Of a stretch of 64,000 nt of DNA, positions 34,261 through 46,018 are shown one piece after another. Position 1 is the stretch's first letter; each line of letters begins with the position of its first letter. A program made the translations under genes and the position numbers. Under the pieces are notes generated by a model. The model saw only the letters and a list, made by a program, of their open reading frames with translations, ran no database searches and had not been told where the DNA came from. The DNA comes from Palaemon carinicauda (taxonomy: Eukaryota; Arthropoda; Malacostraca; Decapoda; Palaemonidae), in assembly GCF_036898095.1 (NCBI RefSeq), contig NC_090739.1:61131992-61195991 (forward strand). Reading direction: 5' to 3'.

Positions 34261-34802
34261 TGAGGAGAGCGCCTGTGCGCTAACACTGCAGAAGGGCGCG
34301 CAGGGGAACCCTGACACGCAAGGGAAGCACCCCCGTGGGAGGCAACCCTTTGCCCCGAAGGGACCGTTGTCCGTCGGAAGACGAGGTCAGACTGCTGTCC
34401 ATCTGCACCAGGGGCGGAAGGTCAAGAAGGCGTTGGAGATCTAAAGAGGAAGGAGCTGCAGGCTGCATACGGAGATTCAAAAAGGTGCCTCTTAGCACCC
34501 TTATAGGGAGATGGGAGGCCCTTACGACGTAGCGGATGGTGAGCCTTACGGCGAAGGCGGCCAACAGCAGAAGAGTCCTCCGAAGAGGAGTCTCTATGAG
34601 TGTACTCTCTCGCGAACGAAAGAGAAACACTTCGTAGAAGAGACGGGTCAGCCAGTGACCTAAAAGGAGCAATCCTCCAAAGAGGGGCTCCTGCAGTTGC
34701 CCAGCCCCTTGAGCGTAACTGCAGGTGCGACCGCTCAGCACCAAGAGCATAGTCGCACGAAAAAAAGGCAAGAGAAGAACCCCCCAAAGGGGAAAAACTC
34801 AA

Positions 34803-35711
34803 GCCTGGACAGGAAAACTTCCCTCGGAAGGAAAGTTACCCACCCAAGGAGGCGAGCATCCTGAGTGTTCTAAAATGAACTGGAGAGCCGTCAATCGTCA
34901 CGGGAGTACTTCCAGGAGAAGGAGACACACCCCTGACGAAGGTCTATAGGGGAGGCAGCAACAGCCAAATCCCCAGGCCTCAACAAGACAGCTCACTCCG
35001 TTGTCACATTACAGAAACGAACTAGATTGGTAACTGTGAAAAATAAAAACAAAAATCATTAGTTAACATTCAATCCCCCGGGAAGGCTCCGAAGAGGAAT
35101 CCCGAGGGAAAGGAAACAAGAATTACACAACAGGCACGTGCCCTCACAACCACTTACACTCACGGAAGGAGAGCTGTAACCAACACAGAATTATAACAAT
35201 TGTAACTATGTAACTATGTAATTATGTAATTTAAAAATGAATGAACACTAAAGAAAGAACGAAAACCCCGAAAGGAATCGTTCTACAAAAGCTGAAAAAT
35301 CAACAAATACAATTAGATTCATAAACTAATTGAGACAAAACGTACGGCGTAGCAACCCCACCCACAAGGGAAGGAAGCTACTCAGACGTAGTAAAAGTAA
35401 CGTAGTAAAAGAGTGAATGACCTCAAAGAGAGAGAGAGAGAAAGACCGTAGTCAAACTCGATCGCGACCCATGGTGGCCTAACTGCCGAGGGCTCCACGG
35501 AGATATCGTACACTACACACACAAGCACAAACTCTGAAAAGGAAACTTACTGATTTCTATACTCAAATATATACTGTACATAAACACGAAAAAATGTTTA
35601 CATATATATTGAGTAAAAGAAAAGTAAGTGATTAAGTAAAGACAAATCAAAACAATGGCTGCCAAGCGAGGACAAAGTCAGAGACGTCTGTCCATTGTCC
35701 GAGTTAAAAGT
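34803..35711 (-). other. DIRS A leader
   Basis: AT-rich leader between gag and the 5' ITR, with an AG tract near 35,428-35,450. I see no gene. Confidence 0.5.
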
Positions 35712-35894
35712 GAAGTGAAGCAGTTCACCGGTGTGTGAGGGTGGGAGGGGTAGCTAGCTACCACTCCCCTACCCCCCTGCTAACTAGCGCGGGGGTAATA
35801 CACCCTCGTTAAATTCTAATGGCTCGCCATTTCAGCTACGCCGAAAGGTAAACCCAATGTAAATAGCGTAGTTTGTATTTCGGTTACGGAACAA
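35712..35894 (-). repeat. DIRS A 5' inverted terminal repeat
   Basis: Inverse of 28,210-28,382. The outer edge, ending GGTTACGGAACAA, is inverted in the ICR at 28,487-28,530. Confidence 0.88.
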
Positions 35895-36418
35895 TTGTAA
35901 TTTAAGACTATATCTATCACGAAACGCTTTCCCACATTCAGTGCATGTGAATCGCTTTCTAGCTAGAGCATTAGAGTTAACATTACCAAAGATCCTTTTT
36001 TTATCTGCTGCTCATTTATTTATTTCACCTCTTCATTCGAAACATCTTTCTGTAATAATTCTCTTCCACTGATTACACATGAAAGTCTTCCCTTTTCTTT
36101 TCCTTTATCCTCTTCCATAATTGTCCTTAAGTAAGTGTCTACACTTCCCTCATCGTCAACGTCCCCTTTACACCTTACTGAACCGTTTTCACTCACTGGT
36201 GCATCGTACTCGTAGGAATTTTTCAAGTAGCTTTTGCTAGAATCGAATATTTCTGGTTCTACTTTGACTTCCATTTTTGTATCCAATAAAAGAGCACCAT
36301 TATTAGAGAGAGCAACACTGACAGCCGAATCATTATTTTCTGGAACGACAGCAGGTAAAAGTGGATCTTCAATTTAACTTTTCATTGGAAATTTAAAAGG
36401 TGGTTTAGAATTCATCAT
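35895..36418 (-). pseudogene. C2H2 zinc-finger pseudogene, copy 3 (5' part)
   Basis: The N-terminal leader and the start of finger 1 of the third ZNF copy, ATG at 36,418. Compared with copy 2 it has an in-frame TAA near codon 15 (about 36,375), a second stop replacing Gln after EEVK (36,020), and a one-base loss in the T run near 36,000. It is then cut by DIRS A. The acidic leader is otherwise well conserved, including the VKVEPE site. Confidence 0.85.
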
Positions 36419-37245
36419 CCTCTCCCTATCCCAAGAAAAAACACCCCGAAATATTATTTTCAATAGACTTCAAAGAGGAAATTAAGACTAAACTCCCTAT
36501 TCTCAGACATCATACCGTACAACAAAAACTTTCAATATGACCGTTTCTTTTCCAATCTTACGTCTCTTGCATATACCTTCAGTAGCTTACAAGCTTTAGC
36601 AGCAAGAGGTGGATGATTCCTTCCTTTAGGATGAAAAGTCTGAAATAATAAAAAATTACAATCAGTTGGAGAAGAGCAAAGCACAATGAAAATGGAGATT
36701 TCTAAAATTGAAAGATGAATTCATAAAGTACTGTATTGTAATGTGCATTTTTTCTAAATATACAAACCACAGACATTGATCTGTGTTCTATCTGTTCTTG
36801 TTACACATTTCAGGCATCTAAAAATCTCATATTCTCTGTAGATTCTATAATCCACAGCATTCCCTGTGACATTATTGGTTTTCTTCTTTAAATAGTTTTC
36901 CCCTTGCGCTTCAAAAAGACTTTACTGTACCTCCTTTATAGTTACCATCAAAATTGTCTTGCTAATACTGCTATGCACCTCTGAGCCTTCCTCCAGAATT
37001 GTGAACAGCAAAAGGCTTTATAGTAATTTTGCCTAGACACGAACATTTACCACTAACTCTTCCATATCACGCCCTCTACTTTTACTTGGTAAGTTGTTTC
37101 TTTCTGGTTGCCTTTGTGTTGTCCAGTGCCTTCTTAAGACCAACAGATACCCTCTAACCCTGTGAAGATGGACCAGGAATTCTGAAAATTTAGGCTGAGA
37201 GGGTCTGGAAGAAGAATAACCTTTCATCCGACACCAGCGTCAAAA
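36419..37245 (-). promoter_or_regulatory. ZNF copy 3 5' flank
   Basis: Homologous to 990-1,846 with more divergence, including the candidate 78-nt exon (about 36,562-36,640). Homology to the unit ends near 37,245. Confidence 0.4.
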
Positions 37246-37408
37246 AGTTGCGTATTTTCTCAAAATTATGAGGCAATACCTCATAAAAATATAAGAAACA
37301 TTTACATAAGCCCTTGTTCATATCTCATAAGGTCATGAAACACTCTTAAGGGAATCGTCCGCCATTTCTGCCATCTTTTTTCTATGATTCAAAATACACC
37401 ATTTCTAT

Positions 37409-37464
37409 ATGACAAATTCATAGATAATTTGTATTTTTCCTAACTATACAAATCTTAGCTATTT
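37409..37464 (-). mobile_element. DIRS D, left edge (continues at 63,530)
   Basis: It begins with TGACAAATTCATAGATAATT and the TTTGTATTTTTCC block, like the left edge of DIRS A. It runs to CTATTT, where DIRS B is inserted, and resumes with ATTAGAGGTATTAC at 63,530. The intervening 37,246-37,408 is spacer with no gene. Confidence 0.8.
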
Positions 37465-37778
37465 TCTGGGTCGACCTGTGGCGGCCGGTGAAAAGGGGTC
37501 CTTCTAATACACTTTTCTAATAAAATCTTCCAATTATACCAGAGAAAGATAAAAGCATGGAATGCAGAGGTTACAACCCTCGCGCGAGCACCTTGTGGGT
37601 GTTGTGTGTAAAGCAAAGGCGCGTGAAATCCACTATTCACAGGTTGTCTTCCATTTAGTTAATTCCTTCGTCAAAGGGATGGGCCGATACAAAGGCCCTA
37701 GCCAACCTACCAGAGCCACGCCACCCACGCCCCGACGCGAGCGCCATCTGAAAAACATCCTTCTTTTTGGACTGCGGC
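37462..37778 (+). repeat. DIRS B 5' inverted terminal repeat
   Basis: Inverse of about 63,183-63,492. Matching continues from the CTGGGTCGACCTGTGGCGGC edge to about 37,778. Confidence 0.9.
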
Positions 37779-38899
37779 ATTGTGGGATTTTTTGTGGTGC
37801 TCTCGGCTATTTTCACACTCGTGGATTTATTTCGTCATGTCCGAAGATCCATCTTCCCCCATTCCAATGTTAAGTACCATAGTTTGTTTTGACAGCTTTT
37901 TGTAGTACCGGGCTTTTGTTTTATATCCAGTATAGTTTGTTTTATCATTCCCGTCTGGCCCTTCCACGGCGGCCATTGTTTGTTCTCTTGTCTTGGGGAA
38001 TTCATCTTAGTCTGCCCGTTTAATACTCTGTCACTTAGGTTCTTGGTTAAGTCCCTGGCCTTATGCCTTTGGAACCGTTATTATTTTTATCGTTATTATG
38101 CTCATGGTACTTTTTGCTAGCAAGTCCAGCCTACGAACAAGATTAGCGTTCTAGCTTTGTTATTGTTCGTCACTCGACTTTGCTATTTAATTTGGGTTTT
38201 AGCAGATGCTATTCTTCGTTCGTAGTCTTATCTTGATGTACAGTTTTATTTTATACGTTTATAATAGTGTTGTGTGCTTATTAGTCCTGATTTTGTGTCG
38301 AAGAGAGCGAGAGCTTGGGGTTCCCGTTTTCTGTTCGCAGTCACGAGTTACCCCTTTCTCTCGTTTTCTTTCTTAGCTCCGGTGGGTGAGCGGATTTCCC
38401 GTTTTCCGTTTTGTGCGTTCAACGGGTTCTCCCTCCCTCACCTCTCCCCCTACGGGTGTATGATAACTTACGAGTTATTTAATTTTGGTTACTTTTCAAT
38501 AGTTAGCGTTATTTATTAGGTCCGAGTTCCGTCCTCTCCCCGTTACGGCTTGGGAGTAGTTATGAACTTTTTTCCACTCCGCCTTGAGTTCTACTCCGCC
38601 ATGAGGGATTCTCAATGACTTTAGTTCTATTGTTATATTTATATATTGTTTACTTACATGGGACGGGCTTCATATTGTTTAGATACGACCCTCCGGTGAC
38701 CCTTACTACGGTCTCAGGCCACGGCCATATCCACACAATAGCCATTGTTATTACAATTGAGTTATTATTCACAATATAATTATTCAGGACCTTTCATCTC
38801 CCTCCGGCTTCACCGGAGATCGTAAATACACTTTACTATTATCTAAGCCTTAGCCTTTAGCTGCGGCTTGTGTTTTATAAATTTCAGAATTGAATTATT
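37779..38899 (+). other. DIRS B leader, left part
   Basis: Non-coding leader. The segment 38,775-38,895 (TTATTCAGGACCTTTCATCT followed by CCGGCTTCACCGGAG and GCGGCTTGTGTTTTATA) recurs as a diverged direct copy at about 45,433-45,545, beyond the nested element. The leader thus contains a tandem repeat of about 120 bp, and the non-LTR element landed at its junction. I see no gene. Confidence 0.6.
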
Positions 38900-38913
38900 A
38901 GCCACAATTGAAT
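38900..38913. repeat. Target-site duplication, left copy
   Basis: AGCCACAATTGAAT, identical to 45,424-45,437, flanks the non-LTR element. The last bases overlap the TGAA tail repeat. Confidence 0.9.
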
Positions 38914-39068
38914 GAATGAATGAATGATTTAAAGTTTTCAGGCATCCTGACATCTAAGGTCATTGACGCCGGTAACATTTAATTCATGTATACAAAAGTA
39001 AAAAATGAAATAAAATAAAAAATTAAAGAGTATTCAATTAAAATCATAAAAGTTGAATGTCATAAAAG

Positions 39069-42000
39069 TTAAATATTTTTCAGAAGACCTGCTTCTGAAA
39101 GAAATCTAAAAATGCCACTTGCATGGTAGGACACATCATTTCCAAGAATCTTGGCAAGGATGAACCTGCCACCCTCACCTCGAGCCTCAAACAAATATCT
39201 ATTCCGCAAGATGTTATAATTGGGGCATTCGGTCAACAAATGCCTTACTGTTAGAGGTACTAAACAGTTGTCACAATACGGTTGGTGTTGGCCCTTCAGC
39301 AGAAACTCATGTGTCAACCGAGTGTGACCAATACGGAGACGACAAAGAGACGTCTCCCATTTTCGGGGCATCATATTATACCTCCAAGGAGATATGTCAT
39401 TTGTTACTTCCCTCATTTTATTGCCATCTTGACTATCCCATTGCTGTTGCCATTTATTGCAAACCAATTTCTTGATGTCAGGTAAGAAATCATTACAGGG
39501 AATGGGATATCTTCTTGGCAGCAACTCGGATGCAGCCTCCTTAGCCAGTGAATCTGCTTTCTCATTCCCGGACACACCTACATGTGCTGGAACCCAACAA
39601 AATTGAACTGTTATACCTCTCCATCCAATAAGGAAAAGCCATTCTAAAATCTTTAAAACTAGAGGGTTATTAGAATTAAAAACTTCCATAGCTTGAAGGA
39701 CACTCCTTGCATCACTAAAAATTGTAAAATTACCCTCCTTCTCCAATGCTATTTTCTCAATAGCAGTTAATATGCCATACAGTTCGGCAGTAAATATGGA
39801 AGCGGTCAGAGGAAGTGCACCTCTACAATTAAAACCATTACTATGTACTCCAAATCCAACGCCAGCATCAGATTTGGAGCCATCAGTATAGATAAAAGTT
39901 GATCCTCTATGTTCTTTAACATGTTCATTAAAAAGAGACCTGGCTTCTATGTCTGACATATTCTTCTTATCTCCAATAAAATATTTACAAAAAGATATCT
40001 CTGGTAACTTCCATGGAGGCGTTGATGATACCTTGAATGGAAGTACCTTATTTCTAATTATATCCAGACTATTTAATAATCGTTTCACCCGAAAGCCATA
40101 AGGTTGAGGAGATTTTGGGTGCAACTCAAAGTATGATGCTTGTCTTACAAGGCTTGCAGTCTGGAAGGCTAGAGAGTTAGGGAGTCTTTGCAATCTAAAC
40201 CAATACCGAAGAATGGAAGACATTCGGTAAAGGTCTAGAGGTAACTCTCCAGCATCAACAAGGAGACTTGGGATAGGCGAGGTTTTAAAAGCTCCAGTAG
40301 ACAATCTAATACCTGCATGATGTATCGAATCTAATATTTTTAACCAGCTTGGGGTGGCTGAAGAATATACCTCACAACCATAACTAATTTTGGAAAAAAT
40401 CAAGGCCTTGTATAATTTCAAAATAGTATTGCGGTCTGCCCCCCATGATGTATGGGACAATACTTTTAAGATATTCAGAGCTTCAACACATTTAGCTTTT
40501 AGCGCTTTTAGGTGAGAAACCCAGGTAAGTCTACAGTCAAATATCAAACCTAAAAATTTGGTTTCCGATACACATGGTATCCGTTGACCTTTAATGTATA
40601 TATCCGGGTCTGGATGTACTCCCCGGATACGACAAAAATGGACAATGGTAGTTTTACTTGTCGAGAACTTAAATCCATTCATGTCAGCCCACTGGATAAT
40701 TTTATCAATAGAGAGTTGGATTTTTCTCTCAACCATTGCCATTCTAGTGCCAGCAAATGATATTGAGAGATCATCCACAAATAATGTTGAGAGAACATCC
40801 TGGGGAATGGCTGAGAATATCCCATTAATTGCTAGTGCAAAAAGGGTTACACTCAGCACACTACCCTGAGGAACTCCTTCTTCCTGGCACTTACTCTCTG
40901 ATAGAGTTTCCCCCACTCTCACTTGAAAAACTCTACGTGAAAGAAATGCCTGCATAAATAGTGGCAGCTCTCCTCTCAATCCCAATTCAAGAATGGTTTT
41001 AAGAATACCATATCTCCATGTGGTATCATATGCCTTTTCAAGGTCAAAAAATACTGTAACATGGTGCTATTTGGAAGCAAAGGCTTCACAAATAGAAGAC
41101 TCAAGTCGTATCAACACATCAGTCGTTGAGTGCATTTTTCGGAATCCACATTGAATCGGTGATAAAATACCTTTCTCTTCAAGGTACCATATCAGTCTTG
41201 CATTGACCATCTTCTCCATGATTTTACAAAAACAAGATGTCAATGCAATAGGACGATAGTTTGCAGCTAAAAACTTATCTTTACCGGGTTTTAAAAAGGC
41301 TAAAATAATGGCTAGTTCCCAAACACTTGGGTAACTATGATCATGCCATATTCTATTAATAATGCTTAAAATAGATAGCTTTGTATTAAAATGGACACGT
41401 TTAATCATTGCATATGGAATTCCATCGGGTCCAGGGGCTGTATCGTTGCAATGAGCAAGTGCGGAATCAAATTCTCTTTCAGTGAAAGGAGAATTATACG
41501 ACTCTTCCCTTCTTGTTGCAAAATTTAAAATTTTCTTTTCTTCAGTGCTCCTATACTGGTGACCAGGGGCTCCTTCACACTTGCTGGATACATTTGAAAA
41601 ATGATTAGCCAGGGCATTGCTAACTTCATTTGCTTCAGTTACATACTGGCCATTCACCTTCAACACTGGTGGTGGGTTGGGGGTGAATTTGCCAGCTATC
41701 TTTTTTACTTTCCTCCACACAGAAGATGGTGGTGTTCTACTGTTAATGGAGGAAACAAAAGACATCCATGACTGGCGCCTTGCTTCTTTCATGGCACGAC
41801 GGAACTGTGCTCTACATTTCTTGTACATAGTTAAATTCTCATCAGTTCTGCGTCTACGCAATCGTGTTAGAGATCTTCTTGTGGCTCTGTGGAGTGCAGT
41901 TAGTTCTGAAGACCACCACGGGACTGGTCGTCGTTTGAATAACCCTGTTGTTTTGGGAATTGAATTGACTCCTGCTGTATGAAGAGTTCCATTCAGTAGG

Positions 42001-42761
42001 TCTATGGCATCATCAACACTTTCAAACTGTTCTGCTCTCCCTTCGATTTCGCTTAGCTCGGAAAATTTAACCCAGTCTGCCTTGTCTAGATTCCAACGTG
42101 GCGATCTCTGTAAAGGTGGACCATTGTTGGTGTTTATAATGATTGGTGCATGATCACTAGTATGCCAATCATCTAATGTCCTCCAATCAAAATCAAGAAG
42201 ACAGTTAGAGCTTGCAATTGAAAGTTCAATGCATGACAAGGTACCTGTCTGAACATGGAAGTGTGGTGTGGGCTCTCCTGTATTAAGGAGTCCCACATCC
42301 TCATTCTCCACAATTGATGAGATAATATTGCCCCTTGTGTTTGCTAGGATATCACCCCATAAAGGATGTCTACCATTCATATCTCCCAGTAAGAGAAATG
42401 GTTGAGGGAGTTGTTGAATGACCTCTGCTAAGTCATCATATAAAATAATATCATTTGGAGGTAAGTACAGAGAGCAAATTGTATATTTTCTCCCTATATC
42501 AATTTGTACAACAACTGCCTGCAGGGTTGTACGTATAGACATAGGTATTTGGGGAACATCTCGACGAATGTATACAAGACTTCCGCCATGGCTCCCTGCT
42601 TGTTGATTATATGGTGTTCTATAGCTAACATACTCTCGAGGACTAGGAGTGTTAGAATCAAGCATACTTTCCTGTAGACATACAATTATGGGGGAATGCT
42701 CATGAATTAGGAGCTTAAGTTCTTCATATTTGGCCCTCAAACCCTGACAGTTCCATTGCAA
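39069..42761 (-). pseudogene. ORF2: endonuclease, RT and RNase H (one in-frame TAG)
   Basis: About 1,230 codons. Residues 1-225 are an apurinic-endonuclease-like domain: QWNCQGLRAKYEELK, CLQES, GDMNGRHPLWG and SDHAPI supply the expected Asn, Glu, Asp and His residues. The RT spans about residues 430-720, with GPDGIPYAMIK, FLKPGKD, YRPIALTS and the catalytic box FVDD (about residue 662). RNase H lies at about 945-1,070 (YTDGSKSDAG, AELYGI, FSDA, PAHVGVSGNEKAD). A C-x2-C-x8-H-x4-C knuckle is near the C-terminus. Codon 565 is TAG (41,067-41,069), just before the FFDLEKAYDTTW motif. The frame otherwise stays open throughout. No ATG starts the frame; it opens with TTG and continues upstream into ORF1, so coupling or frameshifting from ORF1 is likely. 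Confidence 0.88.
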
Positions 42762-42775
42762 AATGGAGGAGAAAA

Positions 42776-44605
42776 CTATGGATTATTTCTGGAAGACATC
42801 TTGGATGAGGTCTTCCCATTAGCAGTTTTTAATCTAACATTATTACCTGTAGGTTTCTTCAGAGGTGGTCTTGTTATAATGGGTTTTATGTTTGTGTTTT
42901 TCTTTGTATCCTTTTGATCTATTTGTTGAGGTGGATGGTGGACCTCAACTTGAATTTCTGATTTATTCAGTTTATCTTCTGGTCCATTAGAAACATCAAC
43001 AGACAAAACATCAAATTTATTTGATGTCATAACCTTGACGTTTCTAATGGAGGGTGGAGAGAGAGATGGAGGTCTCTCTCTTTTCCTATTTATCAGTGGT
43101 GAGGATTTACCAGGTTTTTGCACCTTCCCTACCACAGGTGCACCTGGTAACTTTGTTTCGGGTGGAACTTCCATCAAATCAGGCAAGGACATGGCCTGAG
43201 AGAGGTTAGTACTATTGTTGGTAATGGGGGATGAAGTTTGTATAGAAGTGGGCAGTGTTGCAGTTTTAATACACAGTGGTAAAGCCTTGGAAGGCAATAT
43301 GCTTACCTTGTCACGTAAAACTCTACTATCATTAGATGATGTATTTCCTTTTTGGGAATTACTGGCAGCACTATGTGGGTTTGATGTCTCCTGTGGTATA
43401 TTTTCTCTTGATTTCAGTGCCTTTGCATAGCTGTTTGGTTTTTTCAGTAGTCTTTTGGCATGTCCTACACTTATGTGTTCTACACTGGATTTGTTGAGGG
43501 CTGCTTCTTCAAACTTATAAATCTCGCAGCTCCTGTCAGTGGATTTATGGTTTGAATTGCAATTCAAACAGCTGGGCTCAAGTGTACACTCTCCATGATA
43601 GGGACTGGCACAGATGCTACACATTTTTTCATTTTTACAAACTTTAGAAGGATGTCCAAATTTGAAACATTTGAAGCATTGTAAGGGCTTTTGTTTAAAA
43701 GGTCGAACTTTTATTCTTTCATTTTCAATATCGATGTGGAAAGGCACATCAGCATCCTGGAAAGTAAGGATAATCATTGACGTCCCAGGAATCTTATGGA
43801 CTTTCCACACTGTTAATGGGCACATGGCTAGTATTTCCTCTTCTGTAAATTCGTAAAGATCTTTATTGAAGACTACTCCCCTTCCGTAACTAAAGTTTAG
43901 GTGGGGTTTGACATCTAACATATCCTCATCACTGTTTGTCGTAAGGTTAGACAGTATTACTGATTGCGTGAATGATTTAGCATGGATTAGGAAGCTATTT
44001 TTCCCAAAGCGAGATATATCACCTGGTGCAATGGTTCCTACCTTTTTCTGAATTAGTTTGCTAATTTTAAAATAATTCCCATTACTCCCTTTAGGCTCGG
44101 CAACAAGCCACATTGGTGGTTTTGGCTTTCTTTGGGGGAGCATAGTTAAATCGATATCTTTCTCAAACCAGTCAGCAGGTCTATATACATCCAAATTGTT
44201 TGGTATCTTATCACATAGGGCACCCATGACATTTAGATTATTAATTTTGATATCATTGATGTTACATATTGCATTGAATGCTTCTTCATGATTATTATAA
44301 GTTATCCATGAATGCCATTTTTCATTTTCAAGTTTCATTCTAATTTCTTTTATCACTCCATAGCATCTAAATGCTTTATATATCATACCATAATCAGTAT
44401 TTATTGGAATTTGGGTAACATGAAGGATTCTTAGTTTCCCTTTGTTACCCGACTTAATTGGTTTTGAAACATTAGTAGAGGGGTCCTTTTTTGTTCCTAA
44501 GTCGTCAACAGAATTTTCCTTAATTGAATTAGCTGAGGTCGTCAACAGTGCCGGGGGGGAGTCAGCGTATCCAGGGGATGGGGGTTCATTGCTTAAAGAA
44601 TCCAT
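42776..44605 (-). CDS. ORF1: zinc-knuckle nucleic-acid-binding protein of the non-LTR element
   Basis: 609 residues from ATG at 44,605. Residues about 55-135 look like an RRM-type fold (LRILHVTQIPI through SWITYNNHEEAFNAI). Near residues 310-360 come CCHC-type knuckles (C-x2-C-x4-H-x4-C in CFKCFKFGHPSKVC, followed by CSIC...H...C and CLNC...H...C). The C-terminal 200 residues are Ser/Pro/Lys-rich and look disordered. In the family this protein coats element RNA and acts as a chaperone. ORF2 begins about 14 nt after the stop. This copy is open; its duplicate (54,545-56,375) has a one-base insertion. Confidence 0.88.
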   Translation of the reverse strand: MDSLSNEPPSPGYADSPPALLTTSANSIKENSVDDLGTKKDPSTNVSKPIKSGNKGKLRILHVTQIPINTDYGMIYKAFRCYGVIKEIRMKLENEKWHSWITYNNHEEAFNAICNINDIKINNLNVMGALCDKIPNNLDVYRPADWFEKDIDLTMLPQRKPKPPMWLVAEPKGSNGNYFKISKLIQKKVGTIAPGDISRFGKNSFLIHAKSFTQSVILSNLTTNSDEDMLDVKPHLNFSYGRGVVFNKDLYEFTEEEILAMCPLTVWKVHKIPGTSMIILTFQDADVPFHIDIENERIKVRPFKQKPLQCFKCFKFGHPSKVCKNEKMCSICASPYHGECTLEPSCLNCNSNHKSTDRSCEIYKFEEAALNKSSVEHISVGHAKRLLKKPNSYAKALKSRENIPQETSNPHSAASNSQKGNTSSNDSRVLRDKVSILPSKALPLCIKTATLPTSIQTSSPITNNSTNLSQAMSLPDLMEVPPETKLPGAPVVGKVQKPGKSSPLINRKRERPPSLSPPSIRNVKVMTSNKFDVLSVDVSNGPEDKLNKSEIQVEVHHPPQQIDQKDTKKNTNIKPIITRPPLKKPTGNNVRLKTANGKTSSKMSSRNNP

Positions 44606-45423
44606 TAGACGAGAGAGAGAGAAAAGGGTTACTTAGATGTACCTGCTCGAGAATGTTAGGCCATCACACGCCAGAAAGGAAATTTGCACTTTCCACTATC
44701 GGCACAATGAGAGTATACTTCCCAGATGGTCCACTCCATACCCTACCCGAAGGATAGCATCAAAACAGATATAGAGGCACAGGTGTAAGCTGAACCCGCC
44801 TGTTAGGACTGAGACCAAGAAATTATGGAATCATCCTCCCCATATCTGTAATGACGGGCTTCCGGCCAAAAGCCGAGAGTCCTACCCCAAGCATTGGATC
44901 CCCCTGGATTCCGAAGACCCAACACTTGAGAATAGTTCCGCCAAAAAGGTCCAAACCATCTTCGGGATGGCTGAAATCATCCAATACTCTCACATATAGC
45001 TTTGAATGCAAACACCTCCCAACCGTGACACCTCCTCCCACTCATCAAAGCAGGCAGCAATATAGGATGTATGAACATCCACGCCGGGGCTACAATGGAT
45101 GAGAAACATCCAAGCCATAGGAAAGAAAAAAAAAAAATAATAATAATAAATATATATGTACATAATATATACACATATATAATGAGGGAAATTTTTCTCA
45201 TTGAGTTTGGAAAGCAAGACGAAAGAAAGTTTATGAAATTAGGATAAGGTCGAAGTAATATTGAGAAAAAGAAAAAGGTGAAAGAGAGAAATTTAGATTC
45301 AAACTGGGGGAGTAATTTCCCCAAGTTCGAGAGCCCTCTTGCCCGTCACCAAGTTTCAGCACGGGAGTGAAATGCCGTGCTGAAGCTCAATGACTTCATC
45401 AAGGCATTCTCTCATTAAGAGGG
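44606..45423 (-). other. 5' untranslated region of the non-LTR element
   Basis: Between the 5' end (abutting the target-site duplication at 45,424) and the ORF1 ATG. It contains an AAT/TA-rich microsatellite (about 45,125-45,180). An internal Pol II promoter is expected in this family, but no motif can be assigned confidently. Confidence 0.55.
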
Positions 45424-45437
45424 AGCCACAATTGAAT
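45424..45437. repeat. Target-site duplication, right copy
   Basis: AGCCACAATTGAAT, identical to 38,900-38,913. Confidence 0.9.
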
Positions 45438-45829
45438 TATTCAGGACATCTCATCACCCTCCGGCTTCACCGGAGGTCGCCCATACACTTCACACTTATA
45501 TTTGCCTTGCCTTTAGCTAAGGCTTGTGTTTTATATTTATTTTAAGGGCCTGTCACTGCTTCCCCGACCCTCAGAGGTCGGCCGATTGCTTTAGGTTATT
45601 TATTCTTCTGTCATTAACAGACATTAGGTAAATACAAACAATTGAATATAAAAGCACCAGCAATGGTATGGGGCTGTATCATCTTAAAAAGTGATATCCA
45701 GATATTAGTTAAATGCAATATTGGAGCTTAGGAAATTCAGTGAGAGCCAGAGCTCTATAATAATAGGGTTTTTTAACCCCTTATCAGAGTTTCAAGGAAC
45801 ACCAGACTCATGTCTCCTTTCTTTTACAG
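45438..45829 (+). other. DIRS B leader, right part
   Basis: Leader sequence ending in a polypyrimidine tract and CAG at 45,818-45,829, a good 3' splice acceptor for the exon that follows. The region probably contains the end of an upstream intron. No other gene is seen. Confidence 0.45.
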
Positions 45830-46018
45830 AAGGTCCGTTGTACTGCCGAAGGATGCCCTGCCAAGTTCAACGACCCCGTTGGGCATGACCTCTGTCGGTC
45901 CCATGCGCACTGCTCCATCCCCTTTATCCGGGAACCGGGACAGGCCCAATATATGGTCTGGTTCCCGGATTTGTGCTAGCTCTGTTACGAGCTGTCGTCA
46001 ATTCTACTGAACGATGAT
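45830..46018 (+). pseudogene. DIRS B gag, candidate upstream exon
   Basis: 189 nt (63 codons) bounded by TTTTACAG before and GTAAGTGG after, open except for a single TAG. Its translation is Cys/His-rich (CTAEGCPAKF, HDLCRSHAHCSI, FPDLC, LCYEL), suggesting a zinc-binding module. It splices in phase 0 to 46,148, in the same frame as the main gag. The TAG sits between two Cys residues, so this copy cannot encode the full protein unless read through. Confidence 0.6.

Larger units (their letters stand above)
31901..34802 (-). pseudogene. Gag relic of DIRS A with satellite expansions
   Basis: The gag is recognisable at both ends. The 5' end (34,802-34,420) includes EYTHRDSSSEDSSAVG and then RLRRKAHHPLRRKG. 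The 3' end (32,253-31,945) includes VDKLRHSSILGKSLFEPKD. These resemble decapod DIRS gag proteins. Between them the Arg/Ser/Pro-rich coding has been replaced or expanded by GC-rich satellites (see the repeats at 32,829, 33,245 and 34,071). Long frames through these repeats are open on both strands only because the repeats lack stops. No intact gag remains. Confidence 0.5.
38914..45423 (-). mobile_element. Non-LTR retrotransposon, I-group-like (6.5 kb)
   Basis: Full-length by structure: a 14-bp target-site duplication, a 3' tail of TTCA repeats on the coding strand (38,914-38,926), a 5' untranslated region of about 0.8 kb, ORF1 with zinc knuckles, and ORF2 with APE endonuclease, RT and RNase H. 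The combination of APE endonuclease, RNase H and a three-knuckle ORF1 points to the I/Jockey superfamily. The exact clade (I, Nimb-like or other) cannot be fixed by eye. One in-frame TAG in ORF2 is the only coding lesion in this copy. Confidence 0.88.
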
